From: Gemmatimonadota bacterium
GTDB taxonomy: Bacteria > Gemmatimonadota > Gemmatimonadetes > Longimicrobiales > Longimicrobiaceae
Reading direction: 5' to 3'
DNA length: 14,938 nucleotides
Assembly (NCBI GenBank): GCA_019348475.1
Contig: JAHWJJ010000045.1
Span: forward strand, 1-14,938
Both the position numbers and the translations under genes were made by a program. This document shows, in pieces, positions 1 to 6,636 of this stretch (positions within the stretch are counted from its first letter, which is position 1; each line of letters starts with the position of its first letter). Below the pieces are notes generated by a model. That model was not told the origin of the DNA and searched no databases. It was given only the letters and a program-made list of their open reading frames with translations.

Positions 1-6
1 GCCCTC

Positions 7-720
7 ATGATGCGACTTTCGCGGACCGTCCTGCTGCTTGCGTTCGCCCTGGCGGCGGGCGCCCGCGCCGCGGCGGCGCAGACCATTCCCTCGCCCTACG
101 ACTACCTGGAACAGACCCAGGGCGCGGGGGTGTTCGCCGGGTACCTGTTCGCCGACCCGGACCTCAGCCTTACCGACAGCACGTCCCTTCCCATCGCGCC
201 CGCATCGGGTCCGGTGTTCGGCCTTCGCTATCAGGTGCGCGCGGCCGGGCCGCTGTACATCGAGGGCAGCGTGGGCGTAAGCCCCACCGACCGCCGCCTG
301 TTCGCGCCCCGTACGGACGCGGACTCGGCCGGCGGGCGCGACCTGGGCGCCACGGTGCCGGCCACGCTGGTGATGGGCGACGTGGCGCTGCGCTTTTTCG
401 TGACGGGCCCCCGCACCTGGAACGGCCTGGCGCCCTTCGTGGTGGGCACGGGCGGGCTGGCGGGCGACGTCCGCGGCAGCTTCGACGAGGAGGAAGAGAT
501 CGCCCCGGAGGCGCGCTTCCGCTTCGGCCCCGCCTTTGCGGTGGGGGCGGGGCTCGGGACCGACTGGTACCCCGTCCCCCGCGCTTCGCTGCGCTTCGAG
601 GTCATGGGCCGGCTGCGGCGCATGCGTACCCCCGGCGGCTTTCTGCCCACGGCCCGGGACGCGCGCAGCGAGTGGAACCCGGCGGTGGGCATCACGCTGG
701 GCGGGGCGCTGCACTTCTAA
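7..720 (+). CDS. Secreted outer-membrane beta-barrel-like protein, function unknown
   Basis: A 237-residue protein with a clear Sec signal peptide: residues 3-6 carry two arginines, residues 7-19 are hydrophobic, and an Ala-rich stretch ends before Gln25, so cleavage near 24/25 is likely. The mature part alternates short polar and hydrophobic segments rich in Gly, Arg, Phe and Tyr, with phrases such as VFGLRYQVR, ALRFFVTG and ASLRFEVMGRL. It ends in an aromatic C-terminus (GGALHF), as many outer-membrane barrels do. There are no internal membrane helices and no catalytic motif. I infer a small (8-10 strand) barrel in the OmpA/OmpW-like size class, but no specific family is recognised. Two ATGs are adjacent at 7 and 10. 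The ribosome site falls mostly outside the window, so the start is chosen on the signal peptide. The BON-domain gene follows after 24 bp and may be co-transcribed. Confidence 0.75.
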   Translation: MMRLSRTVLLLAFALAAGARAAAAQTIPSPYDYLEQTQGAGVFAGYLFADPDLSLTDSTSLPIAPASGPVFGLRYQVRAAGPLYIEGSVGVSPTDRRLFAPRTDADSAGGRDLGATVPATLVMGDVALRFFVTGPRTWNGLAPFVVGTGGLAGDVRGSFDEEEEIAPEARFRFGPAFAVGAGLGTDWYPVPRASLRFEVMGRLRRMRTPGGFLPTARDARSEWNPAVGITLGGALHF

Positions 721-744
721 GCCAACGCCGTCAGGGAGGGCCGC

Positions 745-1236
745 ATGGCCGGCAGGTACACGGGAGACATCTTCGACTTTTCGGGGATGACGGACGACGA
801 GCTGTACGACGTGGTCGTGCAGGAGCTGAAGGAGCACCCGGAGCTGGATGCCGGCTGGGTGGACGTGCGCGTGAAGGACGGGCACGTCACCCTGTCGGGC
901 CGGGTGGGAAGCGACAGCGAGGTCTCCGTCGCCGAGCAGGTGATCACCGAGATCCTGGGCCTGCCGGGGTTCACCAACGAACTGATGGTGGACGAGTTGC
1001 ACCGCGGCGAGGCGCCCGAGGCGGCCGACGACGCGGTGGCGCAGGACCAGGAGGTCCAGGCGCAGTACGGCGAGAGCAACGAGAACCAGTCCGACACCGC
1101 GGCGCACCTGGTGGAGGACCTGGAGGCGCAGACCTACGGCACGCACAGCCTGACCGACGCCGTGACCGACGGCGCCCCCTATTCTCCCCCCGACCGCCCC
1201 ACGGGCGAGGGCTACGGCTCGCGGGAGAGCCACTGA
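745..1236 (+). CDS. BON-domain protein with acidic C-terminal tail
   Basis: A 163-residue protein without signal peptide or membrane segment. Residues about 14-85 form one BON domain: a helix (DDELYDVVVQELKEHPELDA), then the signature strand-turn-strand (VDVRVKDGHVTLSGRVGSD), then a second helix and a terminal strand (NELMVDEL). BON domains bind phospholipid or act as small interaction modules; OsmY, with two copies, is the best known. The last 75 residues are acidic, Gln/Asn/Asp-rich and probably disordered. The start is fixed by a good Shine-Dalgarno (AGGGAGG at 733-739) six bases before ATG. With no export signal it is probably cytoplasmic, unlike OsmY. A rho-independent terminator lies downstream at 1319-1350. 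A second BON gene converges on it from the other strand, so the pair may serve a shared stress or envelope role. That last point is inference. Confidence 0.85.
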   Translation: MAGRYTGDIFDFSGMTDDELYDVVVQELKEHPELDAGWVDVRVKDGHVTLSGRVGSDSEVSVAEQVITEILGLPGFTNELMVDELHRGEAPEAADDAVAQDQEVQAQYGESNENQSDTAAHLVEDLEAQTYGTHSLTDAVTDGAPYSPPDRPTGEGYGSRESH

Positions 1237-1298
1237 GGGGAGTGCGTGAGGGGAGTGCGTGAGTGCGTGGGTGCGTGGGTGCGTGGGTGCGTGGGTAC
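1234..1298. repeat. Tandem repeats starting at the stop codon (13-mer x2, then GTGCGTGG octamer x4)
   Basis: The TGA stop of the BON gene (1234-1236) is the first three bases of TGAGGGGAGTGCG, which occurs twice in a row (1234-1246 and 1247-1259). Four perfect GTGCGTGG octamers follow at 1263-1294, plus a partial unit. Other arrays of the same GTGNNNGG form lie at 5713, 7057, 7235, 10381 and 11133 (minus strand). Confidence 0.85.
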
Positions 1299-1318
1299 GG
1301 CGCACTTCGATAACAGCG

Positions 1319-1350
1319 GGTCCCGGCTGCGATGCCGGGACCGGCTTTTT
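1319..1350 (+). terminator. Rho-independent terminator after the BON gene
   Basis: A perfect 9-bp stem, GGTCCCGGC (1319-1327) and GCCGGGACC (1334-1342), has a six-base loop and is followed by GGC and five T residues (1346-1350). It would end transcription of the two rightward genes at 7-1236. Confidence 0.8.
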
Positions 1351-1404
1351 GATGCCAGCGTTTCCGATTCGTTCGATCCGGAGAAAGAATCGGAATGACG
1401 CCAG

Positions 1405-1443
1405 AAGCCCCGCCCTGGCTCGTCTACTCGCGCAGGCGGGGCT
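1405..1443. repeat. Palindromic element, AGCCCCGCC...GGCGGGGCT
   Basis: A perfect 9-bp inverted repeat (1406-1414 with 1435-1443) encloses a loop containing CTGGCTCG. The element at 5838-5879 has the same outer arms and a similar inner sequence (CTTGGGCTCG), so this looks like a dispersed repeat family. It sits between two convergent gene ends and might also help end the leftward gene, although it lacks a T-run. Confidence 0.55.
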
Positions 1444-1466
1444 CCAGCTGCATGCCAGCCTATTCC

Positions 1467-2168
1467 CTATTCCCTGTCCCCTTGCTGTTCCACCGGCTCG
1501 GTCATCGTGCCCTGGGTCGACTGCGGCACCACGTCCCCGTGCTGCTCGGCCACGGGCTGGTCCACGCGCACGGTCAGGTGGTTGATCACGCCGCGCACGC
1601 CTTCCGTCTCCCAGGCGTCGTCCCAGGCGTAGCGCGCCTCCATGAAGTCGTCCACCTCGCCGCGCAGGGTGACCACGCCGTCCTCCACCTCCACGTCCAC
1701 GCGGTCGATGTCGACCCACACGTCCTCGTACAGCTTGCGGCGCACCGCGTCCAGGATCTCCTCGTCGTCCAGCTCCCGGCCGGTGTCGTCCAGGCCGTAG
1801 CCCCAGCGCTCGCCGCGCGGCCCGGGCTCGCGGTTCAGCTCCGGATGGCGGTGGTACGCGTGCTCGGGAAGGAACGGCCCGCGCGCGTATCCGCCCTGCC
1901 ACTCCTCCTGCATCTCGCCGGCGTAGCCGCCCCAGCCGCCGCGGCGCGGAGGCTCCGCGTACCGGCCGGCGGGCGCCTCGTAGCCGCCGCCGTACAGGCC
2001 GCGGTCGTAGCCGGCCGGGACGTCCCAGCGCCCGTACTGCACGTCCCGCGGGCTCCACCCCCCGCCGCCCATGATCTCGCGCGGCGGGCGGTTCCACTCG
2101 TAGCCGCCGCGGCGCGGCGCGGGCCGCGGCCCCCACCCCCCTCCAAAGCTCCCGTCGTACCGGCGCAT
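1467..2168 (-). CDS. BON-domain protein with Gly/Arg/Tyr-rich low-complexity N-terminus
   Basis: A 233-residue protein with no signal peptide. Residues 1 to about 125 are low complexity, dominated by Gly, Arg, Tyr, Pro and Trp (repeated RRGG/GGGY-type runs such as PRRGGYEW and PPRRGGWGGY). Residues about 131-200 are a BON domain: helix DDEEILDAVRRKLYED, then strand-turn-strand VDVEVEDGVVTLRGEVDD, then helix and a final strand GVINHLTVRVD. A polar Gln/Glu-rich tail of about 30 residues follows. The start is chosen because GGGAGG lies 6-7 bases upstream on the minus strand; a longer open frame upstream has no support. The N-terminus resembles RGG-type flexible regions that bind nucleic acid or promote condensation, but that role is inference. 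At the stop codon, GGGAATA occurs twice in tandem. It is convergent with the other BON gene and divergent from the mobA-mobB fusion. Confidence 0.85.
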   Translation of the reverse strand: MRRYDGSFGGGWGPRPAPRRGGYEWNRPPREIMGGGGWSPRDVQYGRWDVPAGYDRGLYGGGYEAPAGRYAEPPRRGGWGGYAGEMQEEWQGGYARGPFLPEHAYHRHPELNREPGPRGERWGYGLDDTGRELDDEEILDAVRRKLYEDVWVDIDRVDVEVEDGVVTLRGEVDDFMEARYAWDDAWETEGVRGVINHLTVRVDQPVAEQHGDVVPQSTQGTMTEPVEQQGDRE

Positions 2169-2270
2169 CGCTGCCTCCCGTTGTGGCCCGTGGTTTCCGC
2201 GCGGCGGGCGCGCAAGTCCCGTTCCCCGTCCGCGCTTGATGCCGCCCCGCCCGGGCCCTAGCTTCGGCGC
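2169..2270. promoter_or_regulatory. Divergent intergenic region between BON gene and mobA-mobB
   Basis: These 102 bp separate two genes read away from each other and must hold both promoters. The minus-strand Shine-Dalgarno GGGAGG is visible around 2174-2179. I see no convincing -35/-10 pair on either strand. The rightward gene has no clear Shine-Dalgarno before ATG 2271, so its translation may use a weak site or a very short leader. Confidence 0.4.
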
Positions 2271-3452
2271 ATGCATCCGCCCGCCGATCCCCTGTCGCCG
2301 CCGCCGCTGGGCGCCATCCTCGCGGGGGGCGCCAGCCGCCGCTTCGGCACCCCCAAGGCGCTGGCGCGGGTCGGGGGGCGGCGGATCATCGACCGCGTCC
2401 TGGACGCCCTCTCCGCCGCCGTGCCGCGGGTGGTTCTCTCCGCGAACGAGCCGGCCCTGTTCGCGGACCTGGCGCTGCCGATGCGCCCGGACGACGTCCC
2501 CGGGCTGGGCGCGCTGGGCGGAATCCACACGGCCCTACGGTGGGCGGCGGAATGCGGGGCGCCCGGCGCGCTGGTGGTCGCCTGCGACATGCCGTGGGTG
2601 TCCGCCGAATTGCTGCGGACGATCGCGGAGCGCGCGGCATCCACCTCCGCCGACGCCGTGGTGCCGGAGAGCGGCGGTCGGCGGGGGATCGAGCCGCTCT
2701 GCGCCTGGTATTCCGTGCGCTCCCTTCCGCAGGTGCAGCGGATGATCGACGGAGGCGAGCGCCGCGTGCACCGGCTGCTGGACGGGATCCGCGCGGAGGT
2801 CATCCCCCTGGCCGAGGTGCGGCGCATCGGCGAGCCCGGCATCCTCTTTCTCAACGTCAACACGGTGGATGACCTGCGCAGGGCACGGCGGCACGGACAG
2901 GCGCCGCCCGCCGTCGCCATCATCGGGAAAAAGAACAGCGGCAAGACCACGTTGATGGTGGCGCTGCTGGCGGAGCTTGGACGGCGCGGGGTCCGCGCGG
3001 CATCCATCAAGCACGGCCACCACGCCTTCGAGACCGACCAGCCGGGCAAGGACAGCTGGCGGCACTTCAACGAGGGCATGGCCGAGGCCACCATCATGGC
3101 CGGCGAGGGAAAGATCGCGCTGGTGATGCGGTTGGACGGCGACCCCGACCCCGTGCGGCTGGTGCGCGAGTTCTACATGGGCCGCGGCTACGACCTGGTG
3201 CTGGTGGAGGGATACAAGGCCGGGCCCTTTCCGCGGATCGAGGTGTTCCGCCGCGCCGTGCACGACCGTCCGCTGATCGCCGATGCTGGCGATGCGGCGG
3301 AATCCTACCTGGCGGTGGTTACGGACGATGCGTCCTTTGCGACGGAGCTGCCGGTGATCGTGATGGATGCGGATCACCCGCAGGCGCACGTGCGTCGCGT
3401 GGCGGACCTCATCCTCTCGCGCGTCGTCGACGGGGCGGACGATGCGGGATGA
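2271..3452 (+). CDS. mobAB: Fused MobA-MobB: molybdenum cofactor guanylyltransferase / GTPase
   Basis: A 393-residue fusion. Residues about 12-205 are MobA, which transfers GMP from GTP to molybdopterin to make the guanine dinucleotide cofactor. The nucleotidyltransferase signature LAGGASRRFGTPKALA lies at 17-32, the metal-binding Asp at 106 in ACDMPW, and the family's late motif FLNVNTVDDL at 193-202. Residues about 212-390 are MobB, a P-loop GTPase: Walker A GKKNSGKT at 219-226, then SIKHGHHAF (245-253), and further on LVLVEGYK, typical of the family. Escherichia coli encodes the two as separate proteins; here MobA is N-terminal. The join (about 203-212) is short and Arg-rich. The start is the first ATG before the MobA motif; no good Shine-Dalgarno is visible. 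moeA overlaps its last 11 bp, which suggests translational coupling. The protein is cytosolic. Assignment is firm. Confidence 0.95.
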   Translation: MHPPADPLSPPPLGAILAGGASRRFGTPKALARVGGRRIIDRVLDALSAAVPRVVLSANEPALFADLALPMRPDDVPGLGALGGIHTALRWAAECGAPGALVVACDMPWVSAELLRTIAERAASTSADAVVPESGGRRGIEPLCAWYSVRSLPQVQRMIDGGERRVHRLLDGIRAEVIPLAEVRRIGEPGILFLNVNTVDDLRRARRHGQAPPAVAIIGKKNSGKTTLMVALLAELGRRGVRAASIKHGHHAFETDQPGKDSWRHFNEGMAEATIMAGEGKIALVMRLDGDPDPVRLVREFYMGRGYDLVLVEGYKAGPFPRIEVFRRAVHDRPLIADAGDAAESYLAVVTDDASFATELPVIVMDADHPQAHVRRVADLILSRVVDGADDAG

Positions 3453-4737
3453 GCGCGCGGCGGACTGGCTGACCGGGCCCGAGGCGCTGGCCGCCATCCT
3501 GCGCGGCGTGCGCCCGCTGGAACCGGAGGAGCGGCCGCTGCTGGACGCGCTCGGCTCCGTGCTGGCGGAAGACGTGGCCGCGCCCGTGGACCTGCCGCCG
3601 TGGGACAACAGCGCCATGGACGGCTTCGCCGTGCGCGCCGAGGACGTGCGCGGCGCCTCCGCCGACGCGCCCCGCGTCCTCCCCGTGGTGGACGACGTCG
3701 CCGCCGGCCAGTTCCCCTCCCGTCCCGTGGAGCGCGGCGAGGCGATCCGCATCATGACCGGCGCGCCCGTCCCCCGCGGCGCGGACAGCGTGGTGCGCGT
3801 GGAGCACACGGACGGCGGAGCGGGAATCGGCACGGCGCAGGGCGCCGTCCGCATCCACAGCGACGCCGACGCGGGAAAGAACGTGCGCCCCCGCGGCGAA
3901 GACGTGCGCGCGGGCGACGTCGTGCTGCGCGCGGGGGACGTGCTGCGCGCGCCGCAGCTGGCGGTGGCGGCGGCGTTCGGCGGCGCGCGGCTCCCGGTCA
4001 CCCGCCGCCCCGTGGTCGCCGTGCTGGCCTCCGGCGACGAGCTGGTGCCGGTGGAGGAGTTCGACGAAGTCCGGGCCGGGCGGCGCATCGTCAGCACCAA
4101 CTCGTACGCGCTGGCGGCGCAGCTGGCGGAGAGCGGAATGCAGGCGCGGGTGCTGGGGATCGCGCGCGACACGCGGGAGAGCCTGCGCGAGCACCTGCGT
4201 CTGGCGGCGGGGTGCGACGCCCTGATCACCACCGCCGGGATCAGCGTGGGGGAGCACGATCACGTGCTGGCGGCGCTGCGTGAGATGCGGACGGAGGTGG
4301 ATTTCTGGCGCGTGCGCATTCGCCCCGGGAGCGCGATGGCGTTCGGGCGGGTGGGCGCGCTGGACGGCATCCCCTGGTTCGGCCTCCCGGGGAACCCCGT
4401 CAGCACGATGGTGACCTTCGAGCTGTTCGTGCGCCCCGCGCTGCTGCGCATGTGCGGCCGCACGCGCACTCATCCGCCCACGCTGGACGCGGTGATGCAC
4501 GATTCGTATTTCGCGCGCGGCGAAATGATGCACTTTCCCCGCGTACGGCTGGAGCGCCAGGGCGAGGGACCGGCGTTCGCGCGGCTCACCGGCGCGCAGG
4601 GCTCCGGCGTCGCCACGTCCATGGCCGCCGCCGACGGCCTGGCCATCGTACCCCCCGGCGCGCGGCTGAACCCCGGGGACCGCGTTCGCGTCGTGGTCGT
4701 GGGCGGGGCGCCGCTGGTGGAGGAAGCGCCGTTCTGA
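3442..4737 (+). CDS. moeA: MoeA, molybdopterin molybdenumtransferase
   Basis: A 431-residue protein, close to the family's usual length (about 400-410). MoeA hydrolyses adenylylated molybdopterin and inserts molybdate to give molybdenum cofactor. Visible family motifs are PPWDNSAMDGFAV (residues 52-64), GEAIRIMTGAPVPRGAD around 100-115, the MPT-binding (MoCF_biosynth) segment with LASGDELVPVEE near 195-206, TTAGISVGEHDHV near 263-275, RPGSAMAFG near 295-303, and GLPGNPVST at about 314-322. A C-terminal beta domain (MoeA domain IV) follows. The ATG at 3442 lies inside the end of mobAB and gives a normal N-terminus (an open extension to 3367 would run deep into mobAB). The overlap indicates one mRNA and coordinated cofactor synthesis. 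No moaA, moaC or moaE gene lies in this window, so earlier pathway steps are encoded elsewhere. Confidence 0.95.
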   Translation: MRDERAADWLTGPEALAAILRGVRPLEPEERPLLDALGSVLAEDVAAPVDLPPWDNSAMDGFAVRAEDVRGASADAPRVLPVVDDVAAGQFPSRPVERGEAIRIMTGAPVPRGADSVVRVEHTDGGAGIGTAQGAVRIHSDADAGKNVRPRGEDVRAGDVVLRAGDVLRAPQLAVAAAFGGARLPVTRRPVVAVLASGDELVPVEEFDEVRAGRRIVSTNSYALAAQLAESGMQARVLGIARDTRESLREHLRLAAGCDALITTAGISVGEHDHVLAALREMRTEVDFWRVRIRPGSAMAFGRVGALDGIPWFGLPGNPVSTMVTFELFVRPALLRMCGRTRTHPPTLDAVMHDSYFARGEMMHFPRVRLERQGEGPAFARLTGAQGSGVATSMAAADGLAIVPPGARLNPGDRVRVVVVGGAPLVEEAPF

Positions 4738-4760
4738 CCGACACGCGGGGAGGGAACGCG

Positions 4761-5138
4761 ATGCCAGAATCAACCATCCGCCAGGTCCTCCGCGAGTTGC
4801 GGAGGCTTGCGTGGGAGGCGGAGCTTGGGGAGGCGCTCCTCCCGATCGCCGAGCGCATGGACGCGTGGAGGCGCGGCGAGGCATCGGCCTTCCAGGTGAG
4901 CGACGAGATCCACCGCTTTCACGATGGCGCCAGCCGGGAGATCTGGAAGACGTACCAGTCCCGGGATACGGAGATGCTCCTCGCGAAAGCACTCGCGGAT
5001 GGATACCTGCGCCGTGAGCAGGTCCCCAACCCGGTCTACGCCGTCCTGGAGCCGCACGTGGCGCGGCTCGCGTCGTCGCGCGCCGCGTGGGAATCCTCCG
5101 AACTCGCGCCGCCGGGGGAGGAAGCGGAACCGTCGTGA
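4761..5138 (+). CDS. Small helical protein of unknown function, third gene of the mob-moe operon
   Basis: A 125-residue cytosolic protein I do not recognise. It is predicted mostly helical: an amphipathic N-terminal helix (residues 4-38), a central stretch with conserved-looking polar residues (VSDEIHRFHDGASREIWKTY, about 46-65), another helix around 70-84, and an acidic Pro/Glu-rich tail. There is no signal peptide, membrane segment or metal-binding motif. A strong Shine-Dalgarno (GGGGAGGGA around 4747-4755) precedes the ATG by five or six bases. It starts 23 bp after moeA, on the same strand, with no terminator between, so it is probably co-transcribed with the molybdenum genes. Co-transcription alone does not show a role in cofactor synthesis. 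Confidence 0.75.
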   Translation: MPESTIRQVLRELRRLAWEAELGEALLPIAERMDAWRRGEASAFQVSDEIHRFHDGASREIWKTYQSRDTEMLLAKALADGYLRREQVPNPVYAVLEPHVARLASSRAAWESSELAPPGEEAEPS

Positions 5139-5195
5139 GGACCCGCGGGCGCGGGCGTTGCATCTGCCATCTTCAACATCCACAGGGAGATGACG

Positions 5196-5375
5196 ATGGC
5201 GGCCGGACCCGATCCCAACCGCTTCAACCCGAGCGACCCCGAGACGCGGCCCAAGGACTACCGCCGCGGCGACAGCCTGGGCGACCTGCGCTCCACCCGG
5301 TTGGGGCTGCCCACCTGGGGCGTGGCGGTGCTGGTGCTGCTCGTCTTCGCGTTCTTCCTCTACCTGACGCGCTGA
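5196..5375 (+). CDS. Small tail-anchored membrane protein, unknown function
   Basis: A 59-residue protein. The first 40 residues are polar and Pro/Asp/Arg-rich (GPDPNRFNPSDPE...), and residues 41-57 (WGVAVLVLLVFAFFLYL) form one membrane helix ending two residues before the C-terminus, so the N-terminal part probably faces the cytosol. Two in-frame ATGs lie at 5190 and 5196. The Shine-Dalgarno AGGGAG at 5184-5189 abuts the first but is six bases from the second, which favours 5196. It lies 57 bp after the previous gene and 34 bp before a lipoprotein gene. It is too short for family assignment; it could be an envelope accessory peptide. Confidence 0.65.
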   Translation: MAAGPDPNRFNPSDPETRPKDYRRGDSLGDLRSTRLGLPTWGVAVLVLLVFAFFLYLTR

Positions 5376-5409
5376 TCCGGCGCCCGTCCCCTGTCAGCGA
5401 GCCTGTGCC

Positions 5410-5718
5410 ATGCGCGTACCCGTCCGCCCTCTCCTCGCCGGCCTGGCGGCGGCCGCGCTGGCGGGGTGCGTATCCAACCAGCCGTACCACCTGCAGCCAG
5501 GCGAGATCGCGGCGTACGACTGCGGCGGATTTCTGTTCAGCGCCGAGGCCACCCTGAGCCGCGCCCGCGTCACCTTGCAGGACGGGCGGATCTACGGCCT
5601 GTCGAGCGCCGGCCCCGGCCGCGGCTACGTGGGCGACGGCGTGCGGCTGTACGTGTCGCAGCGTTTCGCCCGCCTGGAACTGCCCGGCGTCGTGTACAGC
5701 CGGTGCCGGCGGGTGTGA
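5410..5718 (+). CDS. Small lipoprotein with MliC-like (lysozyme inhibitor) domain
   Basis: A 102-residue precursor. Residues 1-20 are a lipoprotein signal: Arg2 and Arg6, a hydrophobic Ala/Leu run, then the lipobox LAGC with Cys20 as the lipidation site. The mature part resembles membrane-bound C-type lysozyme inhibitors (MliC/PliC). It has an early Y-x-C-GG (Cys38), a strand pair with VTLQDGRIYGL, the segment SSAGPGRGYVGDGVRLYVS matching the family's ASG-x-x-Y region, then ARLELPG and a final Cys99 in YSRC. Cys38-Cys99 would form the family's conserved disulfide. Known members protect periplasmic peptidoglycan from host or predator lysozyme. The usual Ser and Lys contacts are not clearly kept, so inhibition is uncertain; it may be a structural relative. 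The stop codon lies inside the first unit of an octamer array. Confidence 0.65.
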   Translation: MRVPVRPLLAGLAAAALAGCVSNQPYHLQPGEIAAYDCGGFLFSAEATLSRARVTLQDGRIYGLSSAGPGRGYVGDGVRLYVSQRFARLELPGVVYSRCRRV

Positions 5719-5760
5719 GGGTGAAGGGGTGAACGGGTGAAGGGGTGAACGGGTGTTGGG
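5713..5760. repeat. Octamer array GTGNNNGG x6 overlapping a stop codon
   Basis: Six consecutive octamers are present: GTGTGAGG, GTGAAGGG, GTGAACGG, GTGAAGGG, GTGAACGG, GTGTTGGG. The lipoprotein's TGA stop (5716-5718) is inside the first unit. The four middle units alternate AAGGG and AACGG, as if a 16-mer had duplicated. Confidence 0.85.
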
Positions 5761-5806
5761 ACGAACCGGTGCTGTGGGGTCGGCCGGGTGATGGGCCGGG
5801 CCCGCC

Positions 5807-6061
5807 ACGGGTTGAAACCCGTTGCTGCAAATGCCATAAGCCCCGCCCTTGGGCTCGCGGAGCTCGCCCGGCGGGGCTTCACCTGCTCTGGACGGTTGGC
5901 CCGGCGCGCGTCGCCGCGTTCGCGGGGCCGATGCGCGCGAGCGGTTGAAGCCCCGTTCGGCGAGTGTAACGAGCCGAGACGGGGCTTGTGGCCGTTCCAG
6001 CCGCGGGCTTTAGCCCGCGGTGCCGGGCGGGTGACCCGCGGGCGGGCGGGTTTCAACCCGC
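5807..6061. repeat. Cluster of five palindromic (REP-like) hairpin elements
   Basis: The gap between the lipoprotein and dodecin genes (5719-6180) holds no credible gene but five close inverted repeats. They are ACGGGTT/AACCCGT (5807-5813, 5816-5822); AAGCCCCGCC/GGCGGGGCTT (5838-5847, 5870-5879); AAGCCCCGT/ACGGGGCTT (5948-5956, 5979-5987) with an inner TCGGC/GCCGA stem; CCGCGGGCT/AGCCCGCGG (6001-6009, 6012-6020); and GCGGGTT/AACCCGC (6046-6052, 6055-6061). The first and last share the GGGTT-NN-AACCC core, and the second and third share AAGCCCCG arms. Open frames across this stretch are by-products of the repeats. Confidence 0.7.
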
Positions 6062-6180
6062 GGCGGTGGGCGGATCACCCCGCGGCGGATGGTGTGCGGG
6101 GGGCGTGGGCCTCCGTTCGCCGTGCGCGGCGCCGTTGCCGATTTCTGCTGACCCGCGAGAGCGTTTTTCAGGATCCGGCG

Positions 6181-6402
6181 TCAGACGTTCTGGGCGCCGC
6201 CCTCCAGCTTGAACCAGAGCTTTACCTTGACCTGGTACTCATGGATCTCGCCGCCGCGGATGTAGCCGCGCTGCTCCACCACCTCCATCCAGTCCAGGTC
6301 GCGCATGCTCTCGCCCGCCCGCTTTACGGCGGCGCGGGCAGCTTCCTCGAAGCTGCGCTCCGAGGTCCCCACCATCTCGATCGACTTGTACACTCCGCTC
6401 AT
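6181..6402 (-). CDS. Dodecin family flavin-binding protein
   Basis: A 73-residue protein matching dodecin along its whole length: N-terminal strand SGVYKSIEMVGTSE, helix SFEEAARAAVKRAGESMRDL, the conserved DWMEVVEQRGYI (Trp38 corresponds to the ring-stacking Trp, with Gln44 following), and the final strands EYQVKVKLWFKLE. Dodecins assemble into hollow 12-mers that store or buffer flavins (some bind coenzyme A) in the cytosol. The start is chosen because GGGGGAAG lies six bases upstream on the minus strand and gives the family's normal length; an open N-terminal extension to 6543 has no such support. It is monocistronic, flanked by the palindrome cluster downstream and a divergent gene upstream. 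Assignment is firm. Confidence 0.93.
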   Translation of the reverse strand: MSGVYKSIEMVGTSERSFEEAARAAVKRAGESMRDLDWMEVVEQRGYIRGGEIHEYQVKVKLWFKLEGGAQNV

Positions 6403-6636
6403 CGTCCACTTCCCCCGTTCCGGTGATCCGGACCCCGCGTCCGGTGCCGGTCCCGGCGGCAAGGCACGTTCCATCCCCGCGCGGAGGTCGTAACGATTGA
6501 CGGCGGGCCCGTACAAAGCGACCTTTCGAGGGGCGCTCCGCACCGCCTCGCCGGCGCACGCCGCACCTCCACCCGCGCATCAGAGCCGGTGATGCGGCCC
6601 CCTCCATCCAGTCCGGACCTTCAGGGAGACCTCACA

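Noticed and set aside
2535..5163. Very long leftward frames opposite mobAB and moeA
   Set aside because: They are antisense shadows common in high-GC DNA. Their composition is His/Arg/Pro-rich without motifs, while the sense strand encodes clear MobA, MobB and MoeA.
5807..6061. CRISPR-like array
   Set aside because: The repeats differ in sequence, spacing is irregular, there are no constant direct repeats of 25-40 bp, and no cas gene is nearby.
5788..6426. Long rightward open frame across the palindrome cluster
   Set aside because: It is translated from hairpin DNA and the antisense of dodecin, with no Shine-Dalgarno and no protein-like pattern.
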